DNA of 64,000 bases, taken from Nageia nagi. Its lineage: Eukaryota; Pinophyta. The translations under genes and the position numbers were made by a program. The stretch lies in the NCBI GenBank assembly GCA_050084985.1, contig JBITNC010000001.1:30442001-30506000 (forward strand), read 5' to 3'. Every line of letters begins with the position of its first letter. Position 1 is the first letter of the stretch. The notes under the pieces were generated by a model. It saw only the letters and a program-made list of their open reading frames with translations. It searched no databases and was not told the origin of the DNA. Positions 47,487 through 60,467 of this stretch are shown piece after piece.

Positions 47487-48270
47487 GATCTTTATCTTTC
47501 ACCTAGATCTAGTTATACCTAGAGAAGCCATCAAGAAAGAAAAAGCACTCAAATCCTAAAATAATATATAAAAATTGTTTCATAGGAGGAAAAGGATAAT
47601 TATATTTCAATGGGGCTCTATTAATATTTTGGAAATTTACACACAACCTAATATCTCCATTCTTCTTCTTGATCAACATAAATTAGCGACCTAGGTACAA
47701 TACTTGATGGGATATATATAATATTTGTTTGACATATTTTTTGAATTTTCTATTGCATTATAAATTTAATTTTAAAATTCATTGTTCATTGTTTCTTCCA
47801 TAAAGGATATACCCCTTCCATCAACTCTATGGTGTGTTGGATAACATATTTGTTAAACATCTTCAAGCCATCATATCTCTATGCCATGATACATGCAAAT
47901 TCCTTCATGATTTTAGCTATCTCCTCAATATCTTTAAATTAATTATTGATGTTAAATTTCATAACTTTGTTGGGAGCTATTTCTAACTCTTTAAAGTTAG
48001 TGGGAGAAGATAAAATCTTTCCTTTTCTTAACTGATCATATATGTTTAAGAGATCTTCAAATGCAATAATACCTTTAGGCAAAGCATTATTTTTTAACTA
48101 TAATATTTCTTCTTCTATAAATTCTTGAATCAATGACTCTTTTATATTTAAACATAGCATTTATGTAGCCAAGAAATAATTAATATCATTATCATTATCA
48201 AAAACTTGCCATAAATAGTCATTGTCCAAAATAGAAGGCTTGAAAATCAACTGAATACCTTTTCTTCTTA
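47487..48270 (-). pseudogene. A- RT, N-terminal half
   Basis: On the - strand, a linker (48060-47940: N-F-K-E-L-E-I-A-P-N-K-V) is followed by N/W-R-S-L-I-L-I-K-K-K-N-G-D-I-R-L-C-V (47700-47640), then E-C-F-F-F-L-D-G-F-S-R-Y-N (47550-47510), the RT motif that precedes the palm. It stops at element B and continues at 21681. Confidence 0.7.
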
Positions 48271-48279
48271 GCCAATGAT

Positions 48280-48700
48280 GTGTAAGATCAAATCTTGATC
48301 CTTTCTAAGCTAAGGCATTAGCTTCAGTATTATGATCCTTAAGGACTATAGTAAAGTTAAGAGCATAAAAACTCTATAATAAGTCCCATACTCTATTTCT
48401 ATATTTTTTTAAATAACGATATTTAGCAAAATACTTATCAATCACCTAATTAATAACTAGTTCTAAATCACCAAAAATAGTTAAACATTTTATTTGTAAC
48501 TTTGATTCTTTTTCAATCCCTAAGTATAAGGCTTCATACTCAATTGTATTATTCATACAACTTCATGTGTGATAGAATTTTTTTTCAATAGAAGGGGATC
48601 TCAAAACAACCTCTACACCAGCACCATTATTAGACTTTGCTCCACTAAAGTGCATGTTCCACAATTCTTATTTCCTTAGTTCCTAAATGATAATGATTGG
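48280..48700 (-). pseudogene. A- second RNase H (aRNH), between protease and RT
   Basis: On the - strand: N-M-H-F-S-G-A-K-S-N-N-G-A-G-V-E-V-V-L-R (48665-48600), N-T-I-E-Y-E-A-L-Y-L-G-I-E (48550), T-I-F-G-D-L-E-L-V-I-N (48480), Y-L-K-K-Y-R-N-R-V-W-D-L-L (48410) and N-T-E-A-N-A-L-A (48325). This is the best preserved copy of this domain in the window; the first catalytic Asp reads Ser and A-D-A-L-A reads A-N-A-L-A. Confidence 0.8.
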
Positions 48701-48809
48701 TAAATATGTAATATCTTCAAGAATTACATAATTTCTCATTCCCTTACTCTTAATTTTTTTTATTATAAGTTTAGAAACTAAATCTATAGAGTCTAATTCC
48801 TCTTCATCG

Positions 48810-49215
48810 ACATTTGTTAACAAAACCTACTCATTTATCATGTTAACTTGAGGTAGTTTCTCAGTGAGAAATCCTTTTGTAGGTTCATTACAAATATTAA
48901 ATATTTTATTCTTAAAAGGAATAAACATATGGTAATAGTTCATAGCTAAGTACCCTCCTAGTTTGAATGTAATTTCTCTAGATAAATACAAACCAAACAT
49001 AGGAAGAAGATATACAACTATGATATCTTGGATGATTGAAATCCCTAGACAGTTATGATGCTTGATTGGAACATCTTTTAATACACCAAGGGTTTTAACA
49101 TTTGTACCATCCAACTAAATTATTTTAGTGGAGTCTCTAGTGTTGGTATACATAATGATATTAGATACTTTCTTAGGCATAACTTTCATGGAAAGCCTTA
49201 AATCTATCATGCAAT
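48810..49215 (-). pseudogene. A- protease
   Basis: On the - strand: C-M-I-D-L-R-L-S-M-K-V-M-P-K-K-V-S (49210-49160; family I-D-L-G-A-S-M-x-V-M-P), then V-K-T-L-G-V-L-K-D-V-P-I and, from 49114, an open frame through I-V-V-Y-L-L-P-M-F-G-L-Y-L-S-R-E-I to P-Q-V-N-M-I-N-E. D of the active site is kept, G-A altered. Confidence 0.7.
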
Positions 49216-49229
49216 TATGGATAACGTGT

Positions 49230-51352
49230 CATTCTAATTCAAGGGTAATATAAAAATGTAGAGGTATAAATTTATCTATACTTAGTAATTTTGTAGTTGC
49301 ATCTAGACTACAATTCAAGCTATCATCTCCTTTATTTTGGATTAATATTGTTGCATTAAGTATATGTATTTTTTCAAGAATGCACAAGGCATCAAAGAGT
49401 GATGCTATTAATTGTATTTTCTTCAATTCATGCATAATGTTGTATGGAATAATATAAGAAGAACTCTCTTTTAGATATTTTATTTTATAAGATTGAGTTA
49501 TTTCTTCTCTTTTTCCCTTCTCAAAGATGGGAATCTAAAAATCTTGGCTAATTTCTCCTTCTCTTAAATTTTTAAGAAATCAAAAGGCTAGGAAACTAGT
49601 TTTTTCTCAAAATTTTCTTTTTTAGGTAAAATCTTGTTAGTAGAAAGATTCACCTATAGGCGTATTTGATGGTAACTTGGTAAAGTAAGTCAATGATGTT
49701 TGAATAGGATTTACTAGGTGGGATTGAATCTATCTTTGTGGCTAAAATTATCTAATTTTAGACCTTATTTCAACAACTCTATTAGTAAGTTTTGGTAGAA
49801 TGATGAGATTTGCTTTTGATTCTCCTTCATTAGCATATTAATCAATGTTGAATCCATCATTAGTTGTTAATATTATTTGATTTAGTATATAGGATAAGAA
49901 TTATATACATGAGGGTAATTACAAGCTCTACACCAATCCTAATTAGGAGGAATATATGCCTTAGGATACATATATACTCTATTTATCCTAAAGAGATCCC
50001 TTTGTTGTGGGTGATTTCTAGCAAGATAGGATACCTCCTTTGTTTACCTCTATCATCCCTCTAGTCATAGTAATCTCACCTTTGAGTTTCCCTTTAATCA
50101 CCTAATTTTTTATTAGATAAAGTTCTTACCAAGGTTTTCAATTCAACAATCTTCATTTGATTGACATTTTCTTACTACACATGACTACTAGAGGTAGGTG
50201 CAAGAACTATTAATTAAGAAAATAGGGTTGGTAAGGAAAGCTAGGTTTACAATGCAAATAGAGCAAGTTGAGGTTGTAATGTTGAAAGTTGAAAGTGGGG
50301 TAATTGAGAAGCTTGAGCTATAGAAAAAGAAGGATAAATTTGCATTAAAGGTTGCATAGAATATGAGGGTGCATATGAGATAGGTGAAAATATTTAGTAG
50401 CAAGTTTTCCTACTAAAATGAGAGAAAGCTTCAACTTGTGAAGCAACTTTATAAATATATAGAAATTATTAAGGTCTAATAATTTGCATCCTTGAGGATA
50501 AATCTGGAATAAATACTCTAAGGTAGAATATTAAAGCCATAGAAGGATGTGGCCTCACAACTAGATACATTCTTCTAACGATGTATTTGATAAATATTAA
50601 TGTTAGATACATTATTATAAGTATGTCTTTGAAAAATATTAAATTATGATAGCAATGAGTAAGGATCACTAACCTCGTTAAATTTGAGAATGAGAGGTTT
50701 TACAAGTTGAGCCCATGTAGATATGGAATTGGTTGAAAGTGTTCTATACCAATCCAAAACTTTGTTAGAAAGAGATATAGAAATAAATTTGAGCATCACA
50801 TCTTCATGGAATATGTTATGTTACTTTACCATATCCATAATATCCTAATAATATTTATAATTAGTCTTTCTATAACCATCTCAATTTTGTAAAGCTTTTG
50901 TAGCTTGCACTAGTATTCGATGACGATTTACAAATTAGAGAGTTTTGGAAGCATTCCATTTAGGATAAATAAGAGGTTGAGCTAGTTGTTCCATTTTAAC
51001 AAGTGGATTGACTATATTCCTATAGGAAAATGGTGAGGTAGAGTTCAACATAGTAGGGGTTAAAATATGAATAGGATCTATAAGTGATTTGGATTTTCTT
51101 ACTAGAGTTTTGATAGATATTTTAGAACATTGAATACTAAGTAATTCTTTAGCTTTACTAGTTTGTGACCTTGTTCTCATAATCAACAAAAAAATAAAAA
51201 GAAGTAAAAATTAAAAATTTTATGGCTCAATCACTTTTAACAAAGAACGAGTTTCAACTAAGTAGAGTCACCATCATGATATAATGATTATGGATAATTT
51301 AGAATAGTGTAGGAGATCATCCCATTAGGCATTCCAAAAAGAATTATAATAT
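49230..51352 (-). pseudogene. A- gag and gag-protease linker
   Basis: A start near 51189 reads M-L-I-M-R-T-R-S-Q-T-S-K. The capsid core lies at about 50760-50650: S-N-K-V-L-D-W-Y-R-T-L-S, then S-I-S-T-W-A-Q-L-V-K-P-L-I-L-K-F-N-E-V. A Q/N/A-rich stretch and a D-W-C-R-A-C-N-Y-P-H zinc-knuckle-like piece (49945-49915) follow. The same motifs occur in A+ 9560-10800. Stops throughout. Confidence 0.65.
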
Positions 51353-51989
51353 TGTTGATTAAGATGTGGTAATTTTCATATCACCTATGTATCAAAATTA
51401 TAGCTATAATTTTGATGAATGATTTCTATTACTAGAAATATATCTGCAAAGAAGGCTAGTTCCTATTGAGATCAAATTGGGATTTGTAAAAGCAAAGAGT
51501 GTAGAAAATAAACTTACAATACTAAAACAAACTTAAAATGCTAAGTTAGTGGATGCAAATAAGAAAAAATAAATATTTGAACTAGAATAGGCATCCATTA
51601 TAGCAAAATCTAAGTTGACCAAATAGCTTGATTTTGTAGCCATAAAAAAATGCATGACACTCCAAGCAACAATACTTTACAAGTGCTTTGTAGATACATA
51701 TTAACTATTGATAATACTTCATAGTTTGGGAAGTACAAACAAATAAATCACACAACCATTTAAATATAATGATAAATAAATCATAGTCAAGAGATTAAGA
51801 AGCCAATTGCATTCTATTATCATTAGTACAAGTACAAAATAGGGGTAATATCTACTATATTTGACCCCTTCTCTTTCAATAGAAGTAATACTTATAGCAT
51901 ATCTTTAGAAAATATCTTTTAACTAATTCCTAACAAACTTTGACAAATAAAATATTTGTAACTAACTAACTATATATTTACAATGTATC
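51353..51989 (-). repeat. 5' LTR of A-, inner part (split by element C)
   Basis: Matches the LTRs at 8640-9304 (inverted) and 13909-14560. The other part is at 60468-61245. The two add to 1415 bp. Confidence 0.85.
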
Positions 51990-52700
51990 TGTAGATGCCT
52001 AAAAATATTTTATTATTTATTTAATAAATTATATTTCGACTTCCTAAATGACTTAATACAATATTACATATGTTAATATAAAGTTGATATTTCAATGCAA
52101 TGCCATGTATTATATTAAATGCTATATCATTTATCATGGTCCATATTTTAAAGTATATTGAAAATAATAATGTTATATTATTACTATAGGTTGGCCTTCA
52201 CTCCTTTTTATATATTTACAAGCTATATATACAAGTGGAATAGGTATACCTCCATAAATCAAAACTCTTTGACATGATAAGAATTTTGATAGGTTGTTGT
52301 TAGCCATAATCTTCATCAAGCTACTATATCTTTAGATACCACTTATCATGAGAAATTGTTATATTTTGAGCTTTGGAATTTTTATATTTTATTCTTAATA
52401 TAATTCAACACATTCCATGCAGCTAACAATGTACTTCTCTAAGGTTGGCAACAACATGCATCTTCTAGATTAAAGGTTCCAAATTCTAATGGTTGAGTCA
52501 TTGATTCATGCAAATGAATATCTATTGTAAGCTCATCATGAATTTGATCCCAATCCTCTAAAGTTTCATTGCTACTTGTTGTTGAGGATTATACAAACAC
52601 TTTATATCAAGTTCATATGTTTAATGTATATTTATTTTTATATGATATAGATCATTTATTTATTATGTATATTCATAGGTTGCATAATTTAAGGTCTACA
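51990..52700 (+). repeat. 5' LTR of element C
   Basis: 711 bp, TGTAGATGCCTAAAAAT...GGTCTACA. Pairs with 59463-60462; the latter is longer because of an internal tandem duplication. The following TTTTGGTGAAC (52701) is where a primer site would lie. Confidence 0.88.
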
Positions 52701-52812
52701 TTTTGGTGAACTAAAAATTCTTACACCCTTATATCTCAATCTATGTCATCCCTTCTATAGATTCATGGATTCATTTTCATTATTATTTTTTCCCTTACTC
52801 TAGGTGGTTGAA

Positions 52813-54420
52813 GTAATGGCTAAAGAAAATGATAAAACTAGGGTTTTTCTACCTATGTTTCAAATATGGATCTAAATGAAGAATAACCTAAGGTTTTTAA
52901 GAGTAAGGTTCATTTTAAGGATATCAAGAGAAGTGTTAGGGTTAACCTTGATTTACCTCTACAAGAGCCTAATTCTAATGATTGAATAGATATTGATGAA
53001 GATAATGATATTAAATCTATAAACTGTAGCAAGAAGATATATAGTATTGGACAAAATCCTAATAGCCTTAATGTGTTTATAGATGACTATGATTTTGAAA
53101 ATATAAGTTTGGGAATCCATGGTAATACTTTTGATAGTGATGTTGAAATTGGAAATATTAGAATTCCTAATCATGTTAGATCAATTGAGTAACTATTATA
53201 TAATAAACAAAAGTTATAATATTATCTTAATAATAATGTAAAAAATGTTATTGATATTCTAACCAATTATGAGCTATTAGAATCATATTCTAGAGCTTTG
53301 TAATCCTTGGATAGTTTGTTCTCTTATGAAAATATATGTTATACAAAATGGAGGTTTCTAATATCAATAAGGATGTCAATAATGGTGTGTAAGATTGTTC
53401 TCATGCCACCACTAACATGAAATCCAAGGATACAGCTTCATTGAAAAAGGTGGTAATTGAATAGGTTAATGAGGGAAGTGAGGTCAAGTCGAATACTTGG
53501 TAACTCAATTCAATGATCATTATCCAAATATGCTCCCTAAATGTTCTAATAAATAAAAAATGAAAGGGTATATTGTTTAATAATTAAGTTATAATAGATA
53601 TTGCTAAATAACTTTCTATTGTTGTTAATAATGCTTATGAACATAATCCTAGTTGGTCAAATGAGGATATGAATTAAAACTTGATGCTCTTTTTTATGCT
53701 TTTTTTGATCCTCAAGAAGATGTAAAAAATTTTCAATTCAAAGACGTGTGCAAAATTAACCAATTTCCTAACTAATATTTATCTAATTTTGTGAAAATAT
53801 GGAAATAAACTACAAATAAAATCTTTGTTCCTAAGTAATATCTAAAGGATACCTTTGCAAATGCTTTATCACCTATGTATAAATTATTGGTTATCTCTAA
53901 CCATGACTTGACATTAGATGAAATGATAGATATTTTGTTTAAAAAGGAAGATTGCATAGATAACTTTATAATATATGTTCTAAAAAATCTCAAGTGTATG
54001 AAAAGAAAGACTAATCTCAAATGCATGAAAAGTAAACTAAACCTTAGGTATATAAAAAGAAACTAGAAGTTGCTACAACAAACATTGATAGATGAAACAA
54101 TAGACCGAAAAGGAAGTTTACAAGGCTAATTGATACTATTGATAATATTCTTAATGTGTTATTAAAAGAGGAACTTATTGAGCTTTCACCAATGATTCAG
54201 CACCACTTTCCTAATGGTGTTCCTAAAAATTTTAGTTATGAAGAATTTTGTAATTATCATACAACACTAGGGCACCTAACAAGAAATTGTAGGGTATTAA
54301 GAAAAATCATTTAGGATTTCATTAATACAAAAACAATTCAGATGGATGATCATGCTAAAGGAAATAATGGGCCTGTACACCTTGATAATGAACAATAGAA
54401 GATATTTATGAATCCATTAC
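52813..54420 (+). pseudogene. Element C gag remnant
   Basis: Frames with many stops. Recognisable are M-A-K-E-N-D-K-T-R at 52813, an N-T-W-S-x-E-like capsid region (53660-53760: P-Q-E-D-V-K-N-F-Q-F-K-D-V), an open frame 53875-54066 rich in Lys, and a zinc-knuckle-like C-N-Y-H-T-T-L-G-H-L-T-R-N-C followed by L-R-K-I-I-Q-D-F-I (54250-54330), the C-x-x-H...G-H-x-T-x-x-C pattern of plant gypsy gags. Confidence 0.6.
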
Positions 54421-55399
54421 TAAATACAACTTAATAATTAAGGGGATTTATTAATTCAGTAAGTACTTCACAATGTATACATTATTATTTCTCTCACAAA
54501 GATGGATCTAAGAAATAATGGCAACAAGTGAAATAGAGCTAGGAAAAAATATAAAATGGAAGGGATTATTAAACAAATACTACTAACAACATGCATGCCT
54601 ATTTGTACACAACCAATAATGTGATATACACTACCAAAAAAGCACCTCTTTTTGTTCATGCATCTGCAAGCTACATCTGGGTCATAAAATATTCCAAGGT
54701 ATGCAAAGTCATTGCTTCAAATATAAAAAATTCAAATGGTAGTATATATTAGATAAGTTGTTTCTTAGATGGGAAAATGTGTATTATTTATGGTAAAAAG
54801 GGATAATTCATTATTTTATTGGTTTTTTGGGCATATTCTAAACAAGTCCCTCATTTTTTTCTAAATCATTAAAATCCATGCCACTAATAGTATTCAACTT
54901 GTTTATACATCGATAATGATGTGTATTTCCCATACCAAAATAAAACAAATAGTATATTCTTTATCCTAAAAGCCTATTGAAGTGTTTTAAAGGTTTGATG
55001 CCAAGTTTTAAAGTTTATAAAAAGAAAAACTCATTGGTTTCATATTTATTGGATATTGCAAGCTTGGTATTTTGTTAAGCTCTAATGTTGCATATTGCTT
55101 ATGCACTATTATGGATATATTAATGAGTTTGATGATTAGGTGAATTTAGGTCATTAGGTTTGTTAGGTATGATTTATAAGATATATCTAGTTTATTGAAA
55201 GAAAATTTGATATTTGTGCTTTGATATTCAATTTACAAATTATAAAAGTACAAATTTTACACAACTAAACCATTAAAAATATAAATTTAGAACATATATC
55301 TAAAATTATAAATAAGAAGTGGAGTCAAAAGGAGTCATATATATATATCATAAAAAGGGTTGATCCATGTCCATGATACAATCTAGTGGTGAGTACTAC

Positions 55400-57240
55400 T
55401 TCCACTTCTTTCAACCTCATTGGTCCTACGATCCTCATACTACCTCTACTCTATCTATAAATGGACATTCCAACTGATGTGTCACTAGTGCTAATCCCAT
55501 GACAAGCCATTATGGCCTTAACCCTCTCATATTCCCCCCTAAGTGTTATAATACCATTATCCCTCTTATCTAACTTATCCATCAAAATTTGAATAAAATT
55601 CCATTCCTCATTGGGTGAAGGAATTTCCACCCTCTCTTGTAGCCTCTTCATGGATTGATCCATGTAGGCTATTTGTGCATACCTTGCTACAAGTATGAAC
55701 TATAGGGTGGATAGCTATTATTGTAGTCTTGAAACTATGATCTTGAAAGGCTTAAGCCTCTCAATCTTTTCTCTAAGCTACCAACCTAGGTATAGGTCTT
55801 TCCTTCAAATACATAGATGTCATTAGTTTATTTTCAATAGCATGTTATTACAAAAAAAAAATTAATTTTTTTTTTATAAATGATTGTGTTATAGGGTATT
55901 ACCTATTGCCACAAGTGGCACTACCTTAACCAAGGTATCTAATCCTAGTGCAAGTGAGACTAGTGGTCCTTACACTAGATATCATGAATGGTGTTATCTA
56001 CATCACATGGGTATTCATTTGAAGACCCCTATAAAGCTATAACCATCTCCTAATCCTCCTTCATACCTAATGGAGTTGGTCGAATAGTGGCCCACCATGC
56101 TATGTATCCCCATGTAATACCTAGACCTATAGAGATATGCTCTATGGATTATACTATGCATGTATCCTCCCATGTGGTCCTCTAAATGGTATAATCTCTC
56201 CCCCTTTGGGTACATCCCTCTCTATCATCTATTGGATGTAGTATATAGGGGCAAGTGGAATATCCTATTGAATATTGAACTCCTCAATGCTCACTATGGT
56301 AGATAAAGCTCTACAACCTTCCTTCTAGTTTAGAGAAAGCATTTATGCCTCATCCATGCAAGTTGATGTATGTCCTCCTCCCAAACATAATTAGTGTAGG
56401 AGACCCATACAAGGTCCTCTAAGCATAACCTATTTATCTCATATCTCCTGGCCTCTAATGTCTATGGGTACTTATATCCACACATCCTAGATACCTAGCA
56501 AGTCAAAGAAGTATCTAAAGGGTACTCCCTTACTCTCTATAGCCTAATTAGTTGGATCATAACTATATTCTTGTACATCCACACTTGCAGCAAGCCAAAG
56601 TGAACAATGGTGATGTTAAACTTATCTACATAAATAAAATTATGCAAATCCTTATAATGTTATGCTAACACAATAGGATCTTATGCATATATTATGATCT
56701 TGACATAAATATCATGCATAATCTATACCATACCCAACAAAAAATATGAATCATTATTTTTTAAACATAGGAAGGTGCATATAATAAAGGTAATCAAAAA
56801 TCTCAAATGCCTAATAGGAGAGACAAACTTACATGCCTCTATCAAATGGGATGACCTATTTTCCCAATCATGATCTTCCTCACCTATTAACCATGCTTTT
56901 CAAAGTTTTTTGTTCTCATTGCTCTCAATCCCTATAGGATGTAGTAAATATCCAAGAATAGGGAGCCTCCATATCTTATACACATTTAAAAAGAGTGATT
57001 GTCATTTCACTTGGAGGAAGGTGAAATGTGTTGGTGTCCTCATCCCACCTCTTTGTCAATGTAATCAAAAGAGGTAGGTCATGTTGTATATGTTCAACCA
57101 TAACTAGGTCATTAAGGATGGATCTCATGAGGATATCATCCTCATGATTTATTTTGGGCCATCCCCTAGCCTTCTCCAATGCTATTGTTGACATGGATCT
57201 ACTCTTAATGATAATTCTACACTCTTGCAAAATTAAAACC
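55400..57240 (-). pseudogene. Antisense plant mobile domain (PMD) gene in element C
   Basis: On the - strand from about 57230: M-Q-E-C-R-I-I-I-K, then L-L-I-T-L-T-K-R-W-D-E-D-T-N-T-F-H-L-P-P-S-E-M-T-I-T (57075-56990), the PMD signature (family A-L-V-E-R-W ... F-H-L-P-x-G-E-M-T-I-T). After a frameshift, V-Y-K-I-W-R-L-P-I-L-G continues the domain. Further down: M-C-G-Y-K-Y-P, L-E-A-R-R-Y-E-I-N-R-L-C-L-E-D-L-V-W-V (56490-56400), conserved in transposon PMD proteins. The C-terminal part (55663-55451) is a short coiled coil. No convincing introns. Antisense to C, as the B copy is to B. Confidence 0.65.
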
Positions 57241-59448
57241 CAAAATTTATATTAGTAATCACTCAAATTTGTAACAAGCTAAAACTATATTAAAGGAAAA
57301 TTCAAAATGGCCTTGCTAGGGGCAAACAAAGTAGGAAAATTAAAAAAGTAGGAAGCCCTATGGGTTTTACAACAAAAAAGTATGGATGAAAATTTGAAAC
57401 AAGAAAATTGAAATATAAATGGGAGAAATAAATACTTACTTCATGATCAAAAGGGAGGTTCCATAAATACTATATAAAGTATCCCTTCCACCTTGTTAGG
57501 GGCCTCTCTATTGCACACCATCCATTGTCTATCATCTCAACAAGTTAGAACAAATCAATAGCTAGGGGCAATGAATCAAAGAAGATCTAATGAAAAACAA
57601 GGATCAGATAATCACCATAATGGAAAAAGACCATAGTCTTCATCAAGAATTTCCAAGTGTACACAAAGTGTTAGGCAACAAGAAGATAAAAAAACAAATG
57701 GTAAAAATGTCAATGAAATTTCTATTTTTATTCAATTTTTACCCTAAACTTGGCTAGAATATGTGCCTCCTCAAATATCAATTTTCATGCCTCAAACATG
57801 ATGGATTATGTAGGTAAAATGAAGAAAATTATATTAATTGGTAGTAACTACTTTTTCAAAAACTAATTATGCTACATTCACACCACCAATGCTATGCAAA
57901 AAAGAAAACTGAGGTTCAATTCAATACATGTTGGTTTAAAATGGAAACAAAGACACATTCAAATATTTAAATCATGCATTAATGAGCATATTATTGATGT
58001 TGTATTGATATTATTCATTAATATTAACTACACACCACTGGTGGCATGATTTTTACAAAATTAGAAAATGATTCCAATTCTATATTTCAATTATGATTTC
58101 GTTAGATGCAAATAGATGATTAAATTGGGTGATACTTGATGAGAACAAGGATATTTTAAATCATAAAATAATGCAAATACAAATTTTGATCTTTGCATTC
58201 TTGCTTAATTTTGAGATGGTAAATATCTAAATAATTATTTTCCAATACCAATTGAATGTGTTATCTTGTAAGATGATCAAATCAATCATATTCACATAAT
58301 CAACAACATAAGAAGGTAAAATTATGGGTTCCTTCACATATGAGTTTTGTTTTCATAGTTTTAATGGATCAAATTCATTAGTATCATGATCTATGGTTAC
58401 TAAATAGACAAGATGCATATCAAGTACAAATTAGCTAAGTTATTGTTTACATGAAAACTATGCAATATGAAAATATTATTTTATGATTTTATAAGGTAAA
58501 ATATTATTTCTTGTTTTTAATTGAATGTCATTACAATTTGTATATCTGATATGACCATTTCTACATTGCTAATGGCCTATGATTATTATGAATTTATTAA
58601 AAATAGGACATATTATAAACACTTGAATATCTACTTTAAAATGCTATTATTTCATAAATATGCATTGATATATAACTAATGAACAAATTTGTAAATGACA
58701 TGATTGGAAAATTTGATGTAAAACACATTGTTAATGGTGTGGGTTTACTTTCAAAATCAACAAAATCAAGTAATTCAATATGATCAAACATGTAATGTTG
58801 ATATATAAGACCAATGAATATTTGATTATTTGGTATTTTCATGGGAATTAAATGATATTATTCAATATTATGCTAACAAATATTTTCAAGGCCATGGTCA
58901 CTCCATGATCAAACTCTCTTATCAATTACAAGTTATTCCAAGCTTGAATCATTAAAAAATCTTGTCAACTTGATAATCATAGTTATCCCAAGATTGTTGC
59001 ATTAAAAAGGACCTCATTAGCTTGATCTTCATAGACTATGAATTCCAATCACAGTAGTCTATATGTCATGGTTAAATAGAACTATGAGTCACATCAACCA
59101 TAACGACACAATGGATATCTTATTTATTTCATCCTTGGTCTTTCAATTGATTATTCTTTAATGGGATGTTATCTATATGGGTATTATTTTAGAATTTTCT
59201 TAAAAAGGTATTATTTGGTAGAGTAGGATGCACATATAGATGCTCTCCTCATACAAGGACTCCATTTTTTAGCTTTATTACCTGAAGCAACATGAGCAAG
59301 GGACAATGCAAGACCAAAAGTGATTAGACAACATATCATACTCAACATATCGACTAAAAAAGGGAAGTCCAATTTACTATTGAAATTTTTTTTCTCTTCT
59401 CTAGACTTCTTTGGATTATGTAATTTAAATGTTTTTCATTTCATATCC
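57241..59448. other. Element C 3' non-coding region
   Basis: A/T-rich with no recognisable domain on either strand; likely holds the promoter of the antisense gene near 57250-57500, but no element can be assigned. The 68-codon ORF at 58636 is not supported by any motif. 54421-55399 of C is likewise without recognisable content. Confidence 0.5.
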
Positions 59449-59462
59449 AAGGAAGGGAAAAA
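59449..59462 (+). other. Polypurine tract of element C
   Basis: AAGGAAGGGAAAAA directly before the 3' LTR start TGTAATGCC. Confidence 0.8.
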
Positions 59463-60462
59463 TGTAATGCCTAAAAATGATTTATTATTTATTTAATCAA
59501 TCATATTTAGACTTCCTAAATGACTTAATGCAATATTATATATTTCAAGATAAAGTTGATATTATAATGCAATGTCATATGTTATATTAAATGCTATATC
59601 ATTTATCATGGTACATATTTTAAAGTATTTTGAATATAACTATATGTTTATATTATTTCTAGAGGTTAGCCTTCACTCTTTTCTATATCTTTGTAGGCTA
59701 TATATTCAAGTGGAATAGGTAGACATCCATAACTATGAAATTTTTGATATGATAAGAACTTTTATAGGTGGTTGTCATTCATAATCTTCATCAAGCTACT
59801 ATCTTCATATGCCACCTATCATAAGAAATTGTTATACTATGAGCTCTGAACTTTCTATCTTTTATGCATAATATAATTATGCACATTCCATGTATCTAAT
59901 GACATACTTTTCTTAGGTCAAAAATGGCATCCATATTCTAGATCAAAGGTTCTAGATTCTAGTGATCAAGTCATTGATTCATGTAAATGAAGATCTATCA
60001 TAAGCTCTCCATGAATTCGATCCCAATCCTTCAAAGTTTCATTGCTAATTGTTGTTGAGGATTGTACATACACTATCATAAGAAATTGTTATACTATGAT
60101 CTCTGAAATTTCTATCTTTTATGCATAATATAATTATGCACATTCCATGTATCTAATGACATACTTTTCTTAGGTAAAAAATGGCATCCATATTCTAGAT
60201 CAAAGGTTCTAGATTCTAGTGATCAAGTCATTGATTCATGTAAATGAAGATCTATCATAAGCTCTCCATGAATTCGATCCCAATCCTTCAAAGTTTCATT
60301 GCTAATTGTTGTTGAGGATTGTACATACACTTCATATTAGGTTCATGTGTTTCATATATATTTATTATAATTTGATATAGTGTATCATATTTACTTACTT
60401 TTTATATTTTAGATCATTTATTTATTTTTTATATTCATAGGTTACACAATTTAATGTCTATA
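59463..60462 (+). repeat. 3' LTR of element C
   Basis: 1000 bp, TGTAATGCCTAAAAATG...GTCTATA (family CA reads TA). Contains the tandem duplication 59818-60331 not present in the 5' LTR. Confidence 0.88.
59818..60331 (+). repeat. 257-bp tandem duplication within the 3' LTR of C
   Basis: ATCATAAGAAATTGTTATACTATGA ... GAGGATTGTACATACACT in two nearly identical copies (junction near 60074/60075). They are far more similar to each other than to the 5' LTR counterpart, so the duplication is younger than the insertion. Confidence 0.9.
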
Positions 60463-60467
60463 GTATC

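Larger units (their letters stand above)
51990..60462 (+). mobile_element. Element C: gag-only LTR retrotransposon with antisense PMD gene
   Basis: Two direct LTRs (51990-52700 and 59463-60462) with TSD GTATC at 51985-51989 and 60463-60467. A polypurine tract at 59449-59462 fixes the + strand. The interior holds a decayed gag (52813-54420) and an antisense PMD gene (57240-55400); no protease, RT or integrase is found, so it would depend on another element's enzymes. 8473 bp. Inserted in the 5' LTR of A-. Confidence 0.85.

Noticed and set aside
58636-58842. 68-codon - strand ORF in element C
   Set aside because: Random A/T-rich ORF without motifs and not continued on either side.
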